Shown: one piece after another, positions 1 to 8,546 of the stretch
Layout: each line of letters starts with the position of its first letter
Position numbering within the stretch: position 1 is the first letter of the stretch
NCBI RefSeq assembly: GCF_900155595.1
Contig: NZ_FTPB01000003.1
Location: 568,307 to 632,306, forward strand
From: Actinomyces mediterranea
Lineage (GTDB): Bacteria > Actinomycetota > Actinomycetes > Actinomycetales > Actinomycetaceae
Direction of reading: 5' to 3'
Length of the DNA stretch: 64,000 nt
Made by a program: the position numbers and the translations under genes
The notes under the pieces: model-generated
Told to the model about the DNA's origin: nothing
The model's input: the letters and a program-made list of their open reading frames with translations, nothing else
The model's database searches: none

Positions 1-98
1 GAGCGTTCGAGCGCCGCCTTCACGTCCTTCGTCACGTCGTGGAAGGTCGGGTGGTTCTTCTCCGACTGCAGGTCGATCGTCTCCCTGTACACCTTCAT
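1..98 (-). CDS. YjbQ/UPF0047 family protein, N-terminal part
   Basis: This is the first 32 codons of a gene that runs off the left edge. It begins MKVYRETIDLQSEKNHPTF, which resembles the start of the YjbQ (UPF0047) family, small proteins with weak secondary thiamine-phosphate synthase activity and no settled role. An AAAGGAAC ribosome site precedes the ATG by a few bases, and the gene starts 13 bp after the TIM-like gene ends, so it is probably the last visible member of the sugar operon. Only the N-terminus can be judged, so the family call is tentative. Confidence 0.55.
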   Translation of the reverse strand, partial: MKVYRETIDLQSEKNHPTFHDVTKDVKAALER

Positions 99-111
99 GG
101 TTGTTCCTTTC

Positions 112-834
112 TCATTCCTGGTTGTTCTTCAAGGTTTTCTCGCGCGCGTCCCATCCGCGCCGGGCTGCGGCGATCATGTCAATCGCCATGTCGGGGGGAC
201 TGGGCGCCTGTGCGATCGCGCTCGACGACCCCGTGGCATTCGCGCCGTGAGCAATGACATCGAACACGTCTTCGGGCGTCGAGATGCCGGCTCCCTGGAG
301 GACTCGGATCCTCGGGTCGATCTCGCCCGCCGCGCGGTTCGAGGCGTCGACGTACGCGAATCCGGAGGGCTTCCCGGTGCCGATGAGTTCAGTCGGCTCG
401 GCGACGAGGACCTCGGGATGCAGTGATGCGACTGCGCGCACCTCGGCCAGGGAACTCGCGCATACAGCGGTGGCGAGGCCGACTTCGCGCGCTCGGCGCA
501 TCGTCTGTTCGAGGACGGAGAAGGTGATGGGGCGCTCGGCATGATTCAACATGACCATTCGGATACCGGCATCGGCGAGCGCCTCCGGCAGGATGTCCGT
601 GATCCCCCGCCCCGGACGAATCGGGTCGAGATGCGGGACGCAGACGATCAGATTCTCGACGCCCTCAACGACCTTTCGGGCCTCGAGAATCGGCGAGGTG
701 AAGACGACTGTCACTTCATGGTCCGCTGCGGCGAGGTCGGCGGCCCGGGCGAGTGCGAGCACATCATCGCCGAAGAGATACGATTTCGGTCCGATCTCGA
801 ACAGGGGGCGGTCCTCGGGGATCCACTCGCTCAT
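112..834 (-). CDS. Triosephosphate isomerase-like sugar-phosphate isomerase
   Basis: A 240-residue protein of the triosephosphate isomerase family, closest in pattern to the short archaeal type. It keeps a Lys near the N-terminus (IGPKSYL, where archaeal enzymes have NFKTY), the electrophile His in MLNHAERP (archaeal NHSE) and the catalytic Glu in AEPTELIGTGKP. The Asn that normally precedes the Lys is missing. The start overlaps the stop of the SIS gene as ATGA, so the two are translationally coupled. TIM paralogues in catabolic operons, for example in erythritol pathways, act on other ketose phosphates. I infer such a role here, because the window gives no reason for it to be the glycolytic enzyme. 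Confidence 0.75.
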   Translation of the reverse strand: MSEWIPEDRPLFEIGPKSYLFGDDVLALARAADLAAADHEVTVVFTSPILEARKVVEGVENLIVCVPHLDPIRPGRGITDILPEALADAGIRMVMLNHAERPITFSVLEQTMRRAREVGLATAVCASSLAEVRAVASLHPEVLVAEPTELIGTGKPSGFAYVDASNRAAGEIDPRIRVLQGAGISTPEDVFDVIAHGANATGSSSAIAQAPSPPDMAIDMIAAARRGWDAREKTLKNNQE

Positions 835-1448
835 CGGTTCCCCTCCCCTGCGATTCGCGCGCCGACGGCGCCGCCCGGATGAATGATGCCGAATTCCGCT
901 TCGGTGAATCCGGACAGGGCGATCATCGCCGCCAGGACCGCATCGAACAGGGCGCCGATCACCGTGTTCGAGGTCGTCGCCATGGTGCCGAGGGGATCCG
1001 ATTCCTTCGTGATGTACAGCGGTATAAGGATGTCCGAAAGCCTCGCCAGCTCCGAATCCATGTTCTCGGTGACCCCGATGAGGAGGGCCCGCCGCTCGCG
1101 CACGACGCGCATGATCGGCAGCAGCTCGCTCGTCCCACCGCCCCTGGTCACCATGACGACGGCGTCACCGGCTTGCACGGCCCCGAGGCCGCCGTGAATC
1201 GCATCCGCCGGCGGCATGAACTTCGCGGGGTTGTCGACGCAGCACAACGAATGAGCGAATTTCGCCGCCGCGTATCCCGAGGAGCCGCTTCCGACTGTGA
1301 CGATCCTCGGAGCCGCCAGGAGCGCCTCGGCCGCTTCGACGACGCGCCCGATCGGGGCGTGCGCGGCGAGCGCGCCGAGCGCATCCGCTTCGATCTGCAG
1401 GGCCTGGCGCGCCGCCGCGCTCGCCGACTCCCTCGTCTCCTCAGACAT
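831..1448 (-). CDS. SIS-domain phosphosugar isomerase
   Basis: A 205-residue single SIS domain protein. The phosphosugar-binding segment VGSGSSGYAAAKFAH and the second loop MVTRGGGTSELLPIM are clear, and the C-terminal HPGGAVGARI resembles the HPGGALG signature of KdsD/GutQ-type isomerases. I chose the ATG at 1448 (MSEETRES) rather than an upstream in-frame codon because it overlaps the nagA stop (ATGTCTGA) in an otherwise overlapped operon. There is no CBS domain. The substrate is unknown; an aldose/ketose phosphate made downstream of NagA and the NagB-like protein is the natural guess. Confidence 0.8.
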   Translation of the reverse strand: MSEETRESASAAARQALQIEADALGALAAHAPIGRVVEAAEALLAAPRIVTVGSGSSGYAAAKFAHSLCCVDNPAKFMPPADAIHGGLGAVQAGDAVVMVTRGGGTSELLPIMRVVRERRALLIGVTENMDSELARLSDILIPLYITKESDPLGTMATTSNTVIGALFDAVLAAMIALSGFTEAEFGIIHPGGAVGARIAGEGNR

Positions 1449-2607
1449 GTCGCCCTCCTGTGGACACACCGTCAATCCATACGTCTCGAATAGTGAGCGA
1501 TTCGCCGTCCCAGGCCGCGAACACGAGGTTCGCACGGAAACCCGGAGCGATATCGCCGAGGTCGGAGCCCCCCATGAGGCGGGCGGGCACGAAAGAGCCG
1601 AGCCGCCACGCTTCGGCGAGACCGATGCCCGTGTGGCGCGCGAAATTGGCGACCGCCCGATCCATCGTCAATGAGCTTCCCGCCAGCCCTCCCGAACGAT
1701 TGAAATTCACGTCCGGCGGGCCCCCGGCGATGCGGCTCCCGCTCTCAGCCGTGCAGTCGGTGACCAGAACAGTCCGATCCCGGCCCTTCACCCGGTAGAT
1801 GAGTCTGAGGTGATCGGGGCGGACATGGCATCCCTGCGAATCGGCGATGACCTCGGCCGCTATCGACGGCTCCACGAGGACCGACTCATCGACTCCGACT
1901 TCCCGGGTCCCCTCGTACTCGGGCGGATCGATGGGGGCGCCCGTTGCGTTCATCAGATGGGTGGCGATCCGCAGCCCGTTCGGCAGGAGGGCGCGAATCT
2001 CCTCGTGGCGCGCTCTCGAATGGCCCACGGAGAAAGTGATTCCTCCTCGCGTGGCCGCCTGAAGGTCGTCCACCATCCTGGCGACGCCGCAGACCTCCGG
2101 GGCGATCGTCATCCACCGCAGCGCTCCGCGCCCCACGCGGACGTATTCGAGGTACTCGCCCCTTTCAGGGGGCCGCGAATACTCCTTATACGCCCCGAGG
2201 TCGGGGTTGAGGAAGGGGCCCTCCATATTGACGCCCACGACGTTCGGGATAGCCGGGTCGAGCGCTGCGGAGGCGACCGATTCAACGGCATCGATCTGTT
2301 CACGAGCCGTCGCGTGCAGGATCGTTGTCCCAAGGAGGGACGTGGTTCCGTGATCGAGGTGGAAGCGGGCGGCCCTGCGCGGGTCGTCGTGGAACCACCG
2401 GCCGTCGCCGCCGTGGCAGTGGATGTCGACGAAGCCGGGCCCGACGACCATGCCCGTCGCATCCACGATCTCCGCATCGTATTCCCGGGCGAGCTGATCG
2501 CGGGGGCTGATCACGGCGATGCGCCCGTCGACGATGAGGATGTGATGGTCCTCGAGAAGGCCCTCAGCGGTGACGATCGTCGCTCCGCAAATGCAGGTCC
2601 TCATCAT
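1441..2607 (-). CDS. nagA: N-acetylglucosamine-6-phosphate deacetylase
   Basis: A 388-residue amidohydrolase that removes the acetyl group from N-acetylglucosamine 6-phosphate in the cytosol. Visible family motifs are the metal-site DIHCHGGDG, the Glu of VNMEGPFLNP, the His of SVGHSRA, the His of THLMNA and the catalytic Asp of LVTDCTAESG. The length is normal for NagA. Its ATG overlaps the stop of the NagB-like gene by one base (TGATG). All catalytic positions are intact, in contrast to the divergent NagB-like neighbour. The natural substrate may be a variant N-acyl sugar phosphate, given the rest of the operon. Confidence 0.88.
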   Translation of the reverse strand: MMRTCICGATIVTAEGLLEDHHILIVDGRIAVISPRDQLAREYDAEIVDATGMVVGPGFVDIHCHGGDGRWFHDDPRRAARFHLDHGTTSLLGTTILHATAREQIDAVESVASAALDPAIPNVVGVNMEGPFLNPDLGAYKEYSRPPERGEYLEYVRVGRGALRWMTIAPEVCGVARMVDDLQAATRGGITFSVGHSRARHEEIRALLPNGLRIATHLMNATGAPIDPPEYEGTREVGVDESVLVEPSIAAEVIADSQGCHVRPDHLRLIYRVKGRDRTVLVTDCTAESGSRIAGGPPDVNFNRSGGLAGSSLTMDRAVANFARHTGIGLAEAWRLGSFVPARLMGGSDLGDIAPGFRANLVFAAWDGESLTIRDVWIDGVSTGGRHV

Positions 2608-3539
2608 CAGTACTGGCTTTCAAAATCGCAGACCACCGGCGAGGCGATCTTGTCCGATACGTAGAAGTCGGCCCCCAGGAGCTGCATGATGGACGTCGGC
2701 ACGAGCGGCGTCACCGGACCGTGGATGGCGAGCCTGGAAGCGGTTCTCTGCCAGCTCGACGGGGTCCCCCTCGTGGTGATCCCGTGCATCTCGACTCTCC
2801 GCTTCGCCCGGGAGACGTCGAGGGGGCCGATCGTGGCGGCCCGCGGGGGCACCGATGCGACATTCCCGGACGCCCCGAAGGACCCGTGAAGCGAGTTTTG
2901 GGCGATGGTCAGGGGGTGGAGCGTGACGATGCGCGCCCCTTGAGTCAGGAATTCTTCGAGTTCGGAGGAGAACTCCGAATCGGGCTCGATGAATGCGAGG
3001 TGCCCGGTCCATCCGGGCCCGGTGTAGACCGCATCGGCGTCCCCCGCGTCGCGAATGAGGTCGGAATAATGCTCGATATTGTCGGTCGTCGGATAGACGA
3101 ACTGCTCCGACGGCATTCGGAGATCCGGTTCGAGTTCGTCCCAGAAGAATCTCTTCGTCGCCGCGATGAAGCTCTGCGCGTACTCCGGGCCGGCGACGTT
3201 GCCGTCCTCATCCGCCCATTCGTCCATATTGAACGTCGTCACATGCGCGAGATCCATCCGCATCGCGTTGAGGATCCTCGCGACTTCCCGGTATGCCGGA
3301 TTCGGATTCGGCAGGATGAGGACGCATCGCCTGCCCTCGGCCTTGGCGCGGACGATCTCGCCGACGATGTCGGCGACGAGCATCGCATTCATCTCGGCGT
3401 CGGAGACGACACGGATCGTCACCGCGGGATTCGGATGCGACAGAAAGTCTTCCCCCGACAGCGCATTGACCCGATCGATCACATCGCGATCACGGAATGG
3501 GACGAAGGCCGCCGGAGCGAACCTCTCATTGAACAGCAT
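2607..3539 (-). CDS. Divergent glucosamine-6-phosphate deaminase-like protein
   Basis: A 310-residue protein of the NagB/6-phosphogluconolactonase fold. FNMDEWAD matches the NagB FNMDEY motif and TGHLAFIEPDSEF matches DGHIAFNEP, keeping the His and Glu. Two canonical features are changed: the phosphate loop (PTGSTP) reads LPNPNPAY, and the Asp of DGH is Thr. The enzyme may therefore use an altered or unphosphorylated substrate. The ATG at 3539 is favoured by AGGAAGG eight bases upstream; it overlaps the preceding gene by 14 bp. In-frame codons further upstream have weaker support. It is called NagB-like by homology and by the adjacent nagA. Confidence 0.7.
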   Translation of the reverse strand: MLFNERFAPAAFVPFRDRDVIDRVNALSGEDFLSHPNPAVTIRVVSDAEMNAMLVADIVGEIVRAKAEGRRCVLILPNPNPAYREVARILNAMRMDLAHVTTFNMDEWADEDGNVAGPEYAQSFIAATKRFFWDELEPDLRMPSEQFVYPTTDNIEHYSDLIRDAGDADAVYTGPGWTGHLAFIEPDSEFSSELEEFLTQGARIVTLHPLTIAQNSLHGSFGASGNVASVPPRAATIGPLDVSRAKRRVEMHGITTRGTPSSWQRTASRLAIHGPVTPLVPTSIMQLLGADFYVSDKIASPVVCDFESQY

Positions 3540-4890
3540 CGAATGCACCTTCCTCTTCGAATAGATCCACAAGGACGTCGAGCGCCCCTGCGACGAGCCG
3601 CGCACCGCCCGTCACTTCGAGCAGCGAATTCCCCGGCTCGTAGCCGCCCTCCTCCCTGGCTCGCGCCGTCACGCAGTAACCGGGAAGATCACCATTGCTC
3701 ATCGTGACGACGAAGGTTCTCGTGAACGGGGAGGCGGTCCTGATGGCCGCGCCGAATTGGCAGAACAGTTCCCCGGGGAGGAAAACGATCGCCGTTCGCC
3801 GATCGAGCGCGATGCCCAGGACCTCGAAGGGGGAGCACGCGGCGAATCGTTCGTTCGCATACGCCGCTCCCCGCCGGGCGTTGTTCACCTCGCATTCTTT
3901 GCCGAGGACCGCAAGATTCGCGTTCTGCAGGTCCGTGCGGGACGCTCCTGAGCGTTTCAGGGCCCCCTCGCGCGCTTTCAACGCCTCGAGGTCGCTTTCG
4001 ATCGCCTCGATCGGGGGATACGTCCTCGGTTCGAGGACCACTTGGCGGGTGGCGACGGCGAGGCGCCCGCAGCCGAGGGGCGCTGCTTTCGACGCGCTTT
4101 CGATCAGGGCGCGTGAAAGCGCGGCCCCGAATCGGTCGGCTTGTGCAAAGTCTTTGGACTCCGCGAAATATCGGGGACTCTGATCCCCGGCCGCGCCCAT
4201 CGAGTAGAGCAGCGTCGACTCGGGGATCTTTGCGCCGAGCCGGCGCCTCAAGGCGCCGGGGAAGTCGGCGCTGACCGCCGTGCTCTCGCCGTGCAGGATG
4301 GTCGGATGCAGGGAGTACTTCGTCCAGATCGCGCGAACGGTCCCGCTCTCGTCCTTGACGACGAGGGCCGGAAGCTCCTCGTCGACGATACCGCCGTCGG
4401 GCATCCGCCTGTTCCCGCCGATTCCCTCGTCTGCGCCGCACCGGCCGAGACCGACTTCGATCGAGGCCGCGAAAGAGGATCGGGCGGCCCGCTCGGCGGC
4501 GCGCACGCATTGATCCCGAACGAAGGCGATGTATCCCTTATCGATCCGGGTCACGAAGTCGGGCTGTTCGTCCGACGCTTCGAATACGACGCTCATCCAC
4601 GGCGCGCTGTGCGTATGCGAGCACGTGATGACGACCGACTCCGCCGGGATCCGTGTTTTCCGCTCGATCTCGGATCTGATCGAATCGGCTTGAGATCGCG
4701 TGATCCAGAAGAGATCTGTTGCGATGATGAGCGCGCTGGCACCGTCCTCCTCGAGGAAGAGGGCCGAGGCGATGAGAGGGTCGTGGGGTCCGGTATTCGG
4801 TCGATCGAAGTACGGGTAGCCCCCGAGTTCGACCCCCTTCTGCGGAGTGATGTCCATGAGAGCAACACCCGCTCGTATTCTTCGTCCCAT
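3526..4890 (-). CDS. Neutral ceramidase-like hydrolase, cytosolic
   Basis: A 454-residue protein resembling the N-terminal catalytic domain of neutral/alkaline ceramidases. It opens with RAGVALMDITPQKGVELGGY (family start AG..DITP) and carries the metal-binding CSHTHSAP motif near residue 95 and FPGELFCQFG later. Neutral ceramidases are amidases that split an N-acyl chain from sphingosine. This copy has no signal peptide and is much shorter than secreted ceramidases, lacking their C-terminal domain. The start overlaps the stop of the ATPase gene by one base (TAATG). Sitting between a peptide-type importer and nagA, it more likely acts on an imported N-acylated or ester-bearing molecule than on ceramide; that is inference. 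Confidence 0.72.
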   Translation of the reverse strand: MGRRIRAGVALMDITPQKGVELGGYPYFDRPNTGPHDPLIASALFLEEDGASALIIATDLFWITRSQADSIRSEIERKTRIPAESVVITCSHTHSAPWMSVVFEASDEQPDFVTRIDKGYIAFVRDQCVRAAERAARSSFAASIEVGLGRCGADEGIGGNRRMPDGGIVDEELPALVVKDESGTVRAIWTKYSLHPTILHGESTAVSADFPGALRRRLGAKIPESTLLYSMGAAGDQSPRYFAESKDFAQADRFGAALSRALIESASKAAPLGCGRLAVATRQVVLEPRTYPPIEAIESDLEALKAREGALKRSGASRTDLQNANLAVLGKECEVNNARRGAAYANERFAACSPFEVLGIALDRRTAIVFLPGELFCQFGAAIRTASPFTRTFVVTMSNGDLPGYCVTARAREEGGYEPGNSLLEVTGGARLVAGALDVLVDLFEEEGAFDAVQ

Positions 4891-5708
4891 TATTCCAATC
4901 CCCTTCCAGCGAGTCCGTCGCCGACGTTGAGCACGGCGTCCACTAATTCCTTCGTCTCTTCGGCAGTCGGTTCGATGAAGAGCGTCGAAGGGGGTCCCGC
5001 CTCCACCACGCGTCCCTTGGACATCACGTACACGCGCTGCGTCGTGTATCCCACCACGGAGAGATCGTGTGCGATCATCACGAGCGAGAGCCCGAGATCG
5101 CGAACGAGGTCCTTCAAGAGGTTCAGCACCTGTGCCTGGATCGACACATCGAGCGCCGACACCGGCTCGTCGGCGACGAGGACCTCCGGATTCGGCATCA
5201 GCGCCCGGGCGATCGCGAGGCGCTGAAGCTGTCCCCCCGAGAACTCGTGCGGAAATCGATCGACCGACTTCGAGTCGAGGCCGACTTGATCGAGGACGCT
5301 TGTCACCCGTCGCTTCGGATCGCCCTCGATTCGAAGCGACTTCATTGGCTCCTGCAGCGCATCGAAGACGCTCATTCTCGGATCGAACGACGACTTCGGA
5401 TTCTGGAACACCATTTGAACGCGGCGGCGGAAGGCGCGCTTATCGAATCCTCTGTCCCAGATGTCCCGGGAGCGGTAGAGGATCTTCCCGCCCGCAGGTC
5501 TCTCCTGCCCGACCAGCATTCGGCACAGGGTCGTTTTCCCCGATCCGGATTCTCCGACGATTCCCACCGATTCGCCGGCGGCGACATAGAAGTCCGTCGG
5601 GAATACCGCCGTCAATTTCTCAGACCTCTTGAGGGGATTGGTACGGGGGATGGGGTACCTCTGCTCCGCGGAAACCGCGGACAGCAGGGATTCAGAAGCC
5701 TCTTTCAC
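4890..5708 (-). CDS. Peptide-type ABC transporter ATP-binding protein (DppF/OppF-like)
   Basis: A 272-residue ATPase subunit of an oligopeptide/nickel-type importer. Walker A is GESGSGKTT, the signature is FSGGQLQRLAIARAL, and Walker B is VLVADEPVSALD, followed by the H-loop LVMIAHDLS. It is shorter than many OppF proteins at the C-terminus. It overlaps the upstream ATPase gene by four bases, forming one coupled set of transporter genes. With the partner at 5705-6703 it should energise the two permeases. Confidence 0.88.
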   Translation of the reverse strand: MKEASESLLSAVSAEQRYPIPRTNPLKRSEKLTAVFPTDFYVAAGESVGIVGESGSGKTTLCRMLVGQERPAGGKILYRSRDIWDRGFDKRAFRRRVQMVFQNPKSSFDPRMSVFDALQEPMKSLRIEGDPKRRVTSVLDQVGLDSKSVDRFPHEFSGGQLQRLAIARALMPNPEVLVADEPVSALDVSIQAQVLNLLKDLVRDLGLSLVMIAHDLSVVGYTTQRVYVMSKGRVVEAGPPSTLFIEPTAEETKELVDAVLNVGDGLAGRGLE

Positions 5709-6703
5709 GATTCACCCCCGCATTCATCGGTATCGGCATCTCGTACGGAGTTCCAGCATGCGATCCGCACTCCTGCTCGTTCGATCACCGGCGGTCTTCG
5801 TCGGCACAGGGCGCGCGCCTCGTCGCAGCGATTGGAGAAGGCGCATCCCTCCGGCATGTCTTTGAGACTGGGGACGCTCCCCGCGATGAAGGGGAGGCGC
5901 GAGTCGGGGCGGAAGTTCTCCTCGCTCAGCACGGGCTGCGATCTCAGGAGCGCCCGAGTATAGGGGTGCTGCGGGCGTCCGAGGACGTCTTGGACATCAC
6001 CGAATTCGACGATCGTTCCGCCGTACATGACCCCGACTTTCTCGCACATCGCAGCCACGACGGGAAGCGAGTGGGTGATGAGGAACAGAGCGCTCTCGTG
6101 TTCTTCCACCGTGCGGTTGAGGAGCTTGAGAACGCGCTTTTGAACCGTGACGTCGAGCGCCGTCGTCGGCTCGTCGGCGATGATGAGGTCGGGGGAGCAG
6201 GCGACAGCCGTCGCGATCATCACTCGCTGGCGTTGGCCGCCGGACAGCTGGTGGGGGTACGCGTCTGCGAGCTGGTGCGGTCTGGGCAGTCCCATCTCCT
6301 CGAACAGCTCCACGACTCGATGGTCGGCCTGCGTTTTCGACAGACGCTGGTGGCGCCGAAGGACATCCGCGACCTGTTTTCCGACGCGCCTGACGGGATT
6401 GAGGGCGAGCATCGGATCCTGGAACACCATCGAGATGGTCCTGCCGCGGCGATCCGCGAGTTCCTTCTCGCTCATTGTGAGGAGTTCGTCGTCTCCGTGC
6501 ACAACGCTTCCCGAGGCCCTCCACCCCGCGGGGAGGAGTCCCATGATGCTCAGGGCGGTCATGCTCTTGCCCGAACCGGATTCGCCGACGAGGCCGACCC
6601 TTTCGCCTCTGAGGATCTCGAAGCCGACGCCGCGGACTGCTGTTCGATCGCCGTGGGACACATACAGGTCGGATACGCGCAGAATTGACTCGGATTTCAT
6701 CAT
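5705..6703 (-). CDS. Peptide-type ABC transporter ATP-binding protein (DppD/OppD-like)
   Basis: A 332-residue ATPase. Walker A is GESGSGKSM, the signature LSGGQRQRVMIA, Walker B LIIADEPTTALD. The C-terminal oligopeptide-transporter extension includes RPQHPYTRALL and a Cys-containing stretch (CAFSNRCDEARALCRRR) typical of OppD/DppD proteins, where it can bind an iron-sulfur cluster. It overlaps the permease gene by four bases. It forms the heterodimeric motor with the following gene. Confidence 0.9.
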   Translation of the reverse strand: MMKSESILRVSDLYVSHGDRTAVRGVGFEILRGERVGLVGESGSGKSMTALSIMGLLPAGWRASGSVVHGDDELLTMSEKELADRRGRTISMVFQDPMLALNPVRRVGKQVADVLRRHQRLSKTQADHRVVELFEEMGLPRPHQLADAYPHQLSGGQRQRVMIATAVACSPDLIIADEPTTALDVTVQKRVLKLLNRTVEEHESALFLITHSLPVVAAMCEKVGVMYGGTIVEFGDVQDVLGRPQHPYTRALLRSQPVLSEENFRPDSRLPFIAGSVPSLKDMPEGCAFSNRCDEARALCRRRPPVIERAGVRIACWNSVRDADTDECGGES

Positions 6704-7590
6704 TCAGCCTTCTGAAGCTTCGGATCGAGAACATCCCGGATTCCGTCTCCGAGGACGTTCAGCCCTAGAACCGTCACCATGATCGCGATGCCCGGCCACA
6801 TCGCGAGGGGAGAATCAATCCCGACCGTCCATTGCGCTTCTTTCAGCATCATTCCCCACGAGACCTCAGGACGGTTCACGCCGACTCCGAGGTATGAGAG
6901 TCCCGCCTCGGTCAGAATGCCCACCGCATAGTATTGACTGGCTTGAACTAGGAGAATCGAGAAGATATTCGGGAGCACGTGCCGAACGGCGATGAATGCT
7001 GTGCCCCGCCCGTACAGCTCGGCGGCCTTCGGGAAGTCCTCGGAGAGGACCCGAAGGGCATTCGCCCGCACCATTCGTGTGAACGCCGGAGTGAAGAAGA
7101 AGAGCAGCGCGAAGATCGTCGATCCTATTCCGGAGCCGACCGTTGCGGCGAGGACGAGGGCGATGACGACTCCGGGAATCGACACGCAGACGTCCATCGC
7201 TCTCATGATGAGTTCATCGACGATGCGTCCGGTCGAAGCGGCCACGAGTCCGAGGACTGTTCCGAGGACGACGCTGAGTCCGCACGCCCCTGCCGCGACG
7301 GCCGCAGAGTTCTTCGCACCGGAGAGGAGGGCACTGAGGACGTCCCGGCCGAGGGAGTCCGTTCCCAGGAGGTGGCCCGGTGAACCGGCAGGAGCGAGCC
7401 TGTTCATCGGATCGATGGCATTCGGATCCATCGGAGTCCAGACGAGCGAGACCGCGATGATCACCACGTACGTCAAGACGATGATTCCGCCGACGAGGAT
7501 CGAACCGTTCCGGAGCCATCGGCTGCTCCCCCTCCCCGCGCTGTCGGGGCGGGGGGTCTCGTCCTCGAGCAGGTTCTTCTCGGCTCTCAT
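6700..7590 (-). CDS. Peptide-type ABC transporter permease (DppC/OppC-like)
   Basis: A 296-residue inner-membrane permease. One N-terminal helix follows a charged cytosolic segment, then LGTDSLGRDVLS, a sequence characteristic of DppC/OppC proteins, leads into the five-helix core. Other hydrophobic segments and the EAGLSYLGVGV region fit the family. The start overlaps the DppB-like stop by four bases. Substrate specificity cannot be read from it; although the family is named for peptides, members also carry glycosides and other solutes. Confidence 0.88.
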   Translation of the reverse strand: MRAEKNLLEDETPRPDSAGRGSSRWLRNGSILVGGIIVLTYVVIIAVSLVWTPMDPNAIDPMNRLAPAGSPGHLLGTDSLGRDVLSALLSGAKNSAAVAAGACGLSVVLGTVLGLVAASTGRIVDELIMRAMDVCVSIPGVVIALVLAATVGSGIGSTIFALLFFFTPAFTRMVRANALRVLSEDFPKAAELYGRGTAFIAVRHVLPNIFSILLVQASQYYAVGILTEAGLSYLGVGVNRPEVSWGMMLKEAQWTVGIDSPLAMWPGIAIMVTVLGLNVLGDGIRDVLDPKLQKAE

Positions 7591-8540
7591 CGTGCGCCTC
7601 CCAGACGAATCCTCGGATCGAGGAGCCCGTAGAGCAGGTCGATCACCAGGTTCACCATTAGAACGAAAAGGATGATCAGCATGACCGTGCTCTGTACGAC
7701 GACGACTTCGCGCGCGGCGACGGCCGTGAGGAGCATCCTGGCCAGACCGGGCAGCGAGAAGACGGTTTCGACGAGCACCGTCCCCGAGATCAGATCGATG
7801 ATCTGGATGCCGATCACGGTGATCACGGGGAGGATCGCGTTTCTGAGCCCGACTTTCATGAGCGCTTCGGTGCGCGTCATCCCCGTCGCCCGCGCGGTTC
7901 GAATGTACTCCTCGTTCATGATGTCAAGGACCGCGGTCCGCACGTAGCGCGTGAGGCTCGCGCTGAGTGTCAGCGAGATCGCGACCGCCGGTAGGATCAG
8001 CGACTTGAACGCCGCGACCGGGTCCTCGCTCCAGGGGGTCCATCCGCCGGTCGGGAGGAGATGCATGCGGACCCCGAAGAGGAGCGCGAGGAGGACGCCG
8101 GCCCAGAACACGGGGATGGCGATTCCGATCTGACTGAAGAAGGCGATGATCGTGCCGATGATGGAGTCTTGTTTCACCGCCGCGTAGGTCCCCAGGGGCA
8201 CTGCGATGATGAGGGAGAGGGTCAGCCCCATGGTCGCGAGCGGAACGCTGACGGGAAGCGCTGCCGCGACCATGTCGATCACCGGTTGCTGGGTGCGGAA
8301 GGCCCGTCCGAGATCCCCGGTGAGCAGGTCCGCCATCCATGAGAAGTACTGTTCATGGAAGGGGCGGAGCAGGCCGAGTTCGCCCTGGAGCTGAGTGATC
8401 GCCTCCGCCGAAGCGTGTTGGCCGAGGATGATCGCCGCAACGTTGCCGCCGGCGGCTCTGATCAAGACGAAGATCAGAATCGATGCGGCGAAGCCGGCGA
8501 TGAGGAAATAGCCAACACGCCTCAGCACGAAGGACATCAT
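7587..8540 (-). CDS. Peptide-type ABC transporter permease (DppB/OppB-like)
   Basis: A 317-residue permease with a first helix at the extreme N-terminus (VGYFLIAGFAASILIFVLI) and a large outside loop including LGLLRPFHEQYFSWM, both typical of DppB. The coupling segment YIRTARATGMTRTEALMKVG is the EAA-like motif that contacts the ATPases. It begins six bases after the binding-protein stop, so it is co-transcribed with the lipoprotein and overlaps the next permease by ATGA. Confidence 0.9.
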   Translation of the reverse strand: MMSFVLRRVGYFLIAGFAASILIFVLIRAAGGNVAAIILGQHASAEAITQLQGELGLLRPFHEQYFSWMADLLTGDLGRAFRTQQPVIDMVAAALPVSVPLATMGLTLSLIIAVPLGTYAAVKQDSIIGTIIAFFSQIGIAIPVFWAGVLLALLFGVRMHLLPTGGWTPWSEDPVAAFKSLILPAVAISLTLSASLTRYVRTAVLDIMNEEYIRTARATGMTRTEALMKVGLRNAILPVITVIGIQIIDLISGTVLVETVFSLPGLARMLLTAVAAREVVVVQSTVMLIILFVLMVNLVIDLLYGLLDPRIRLGGAR

Positions 8541-8546
8541 GATGGG

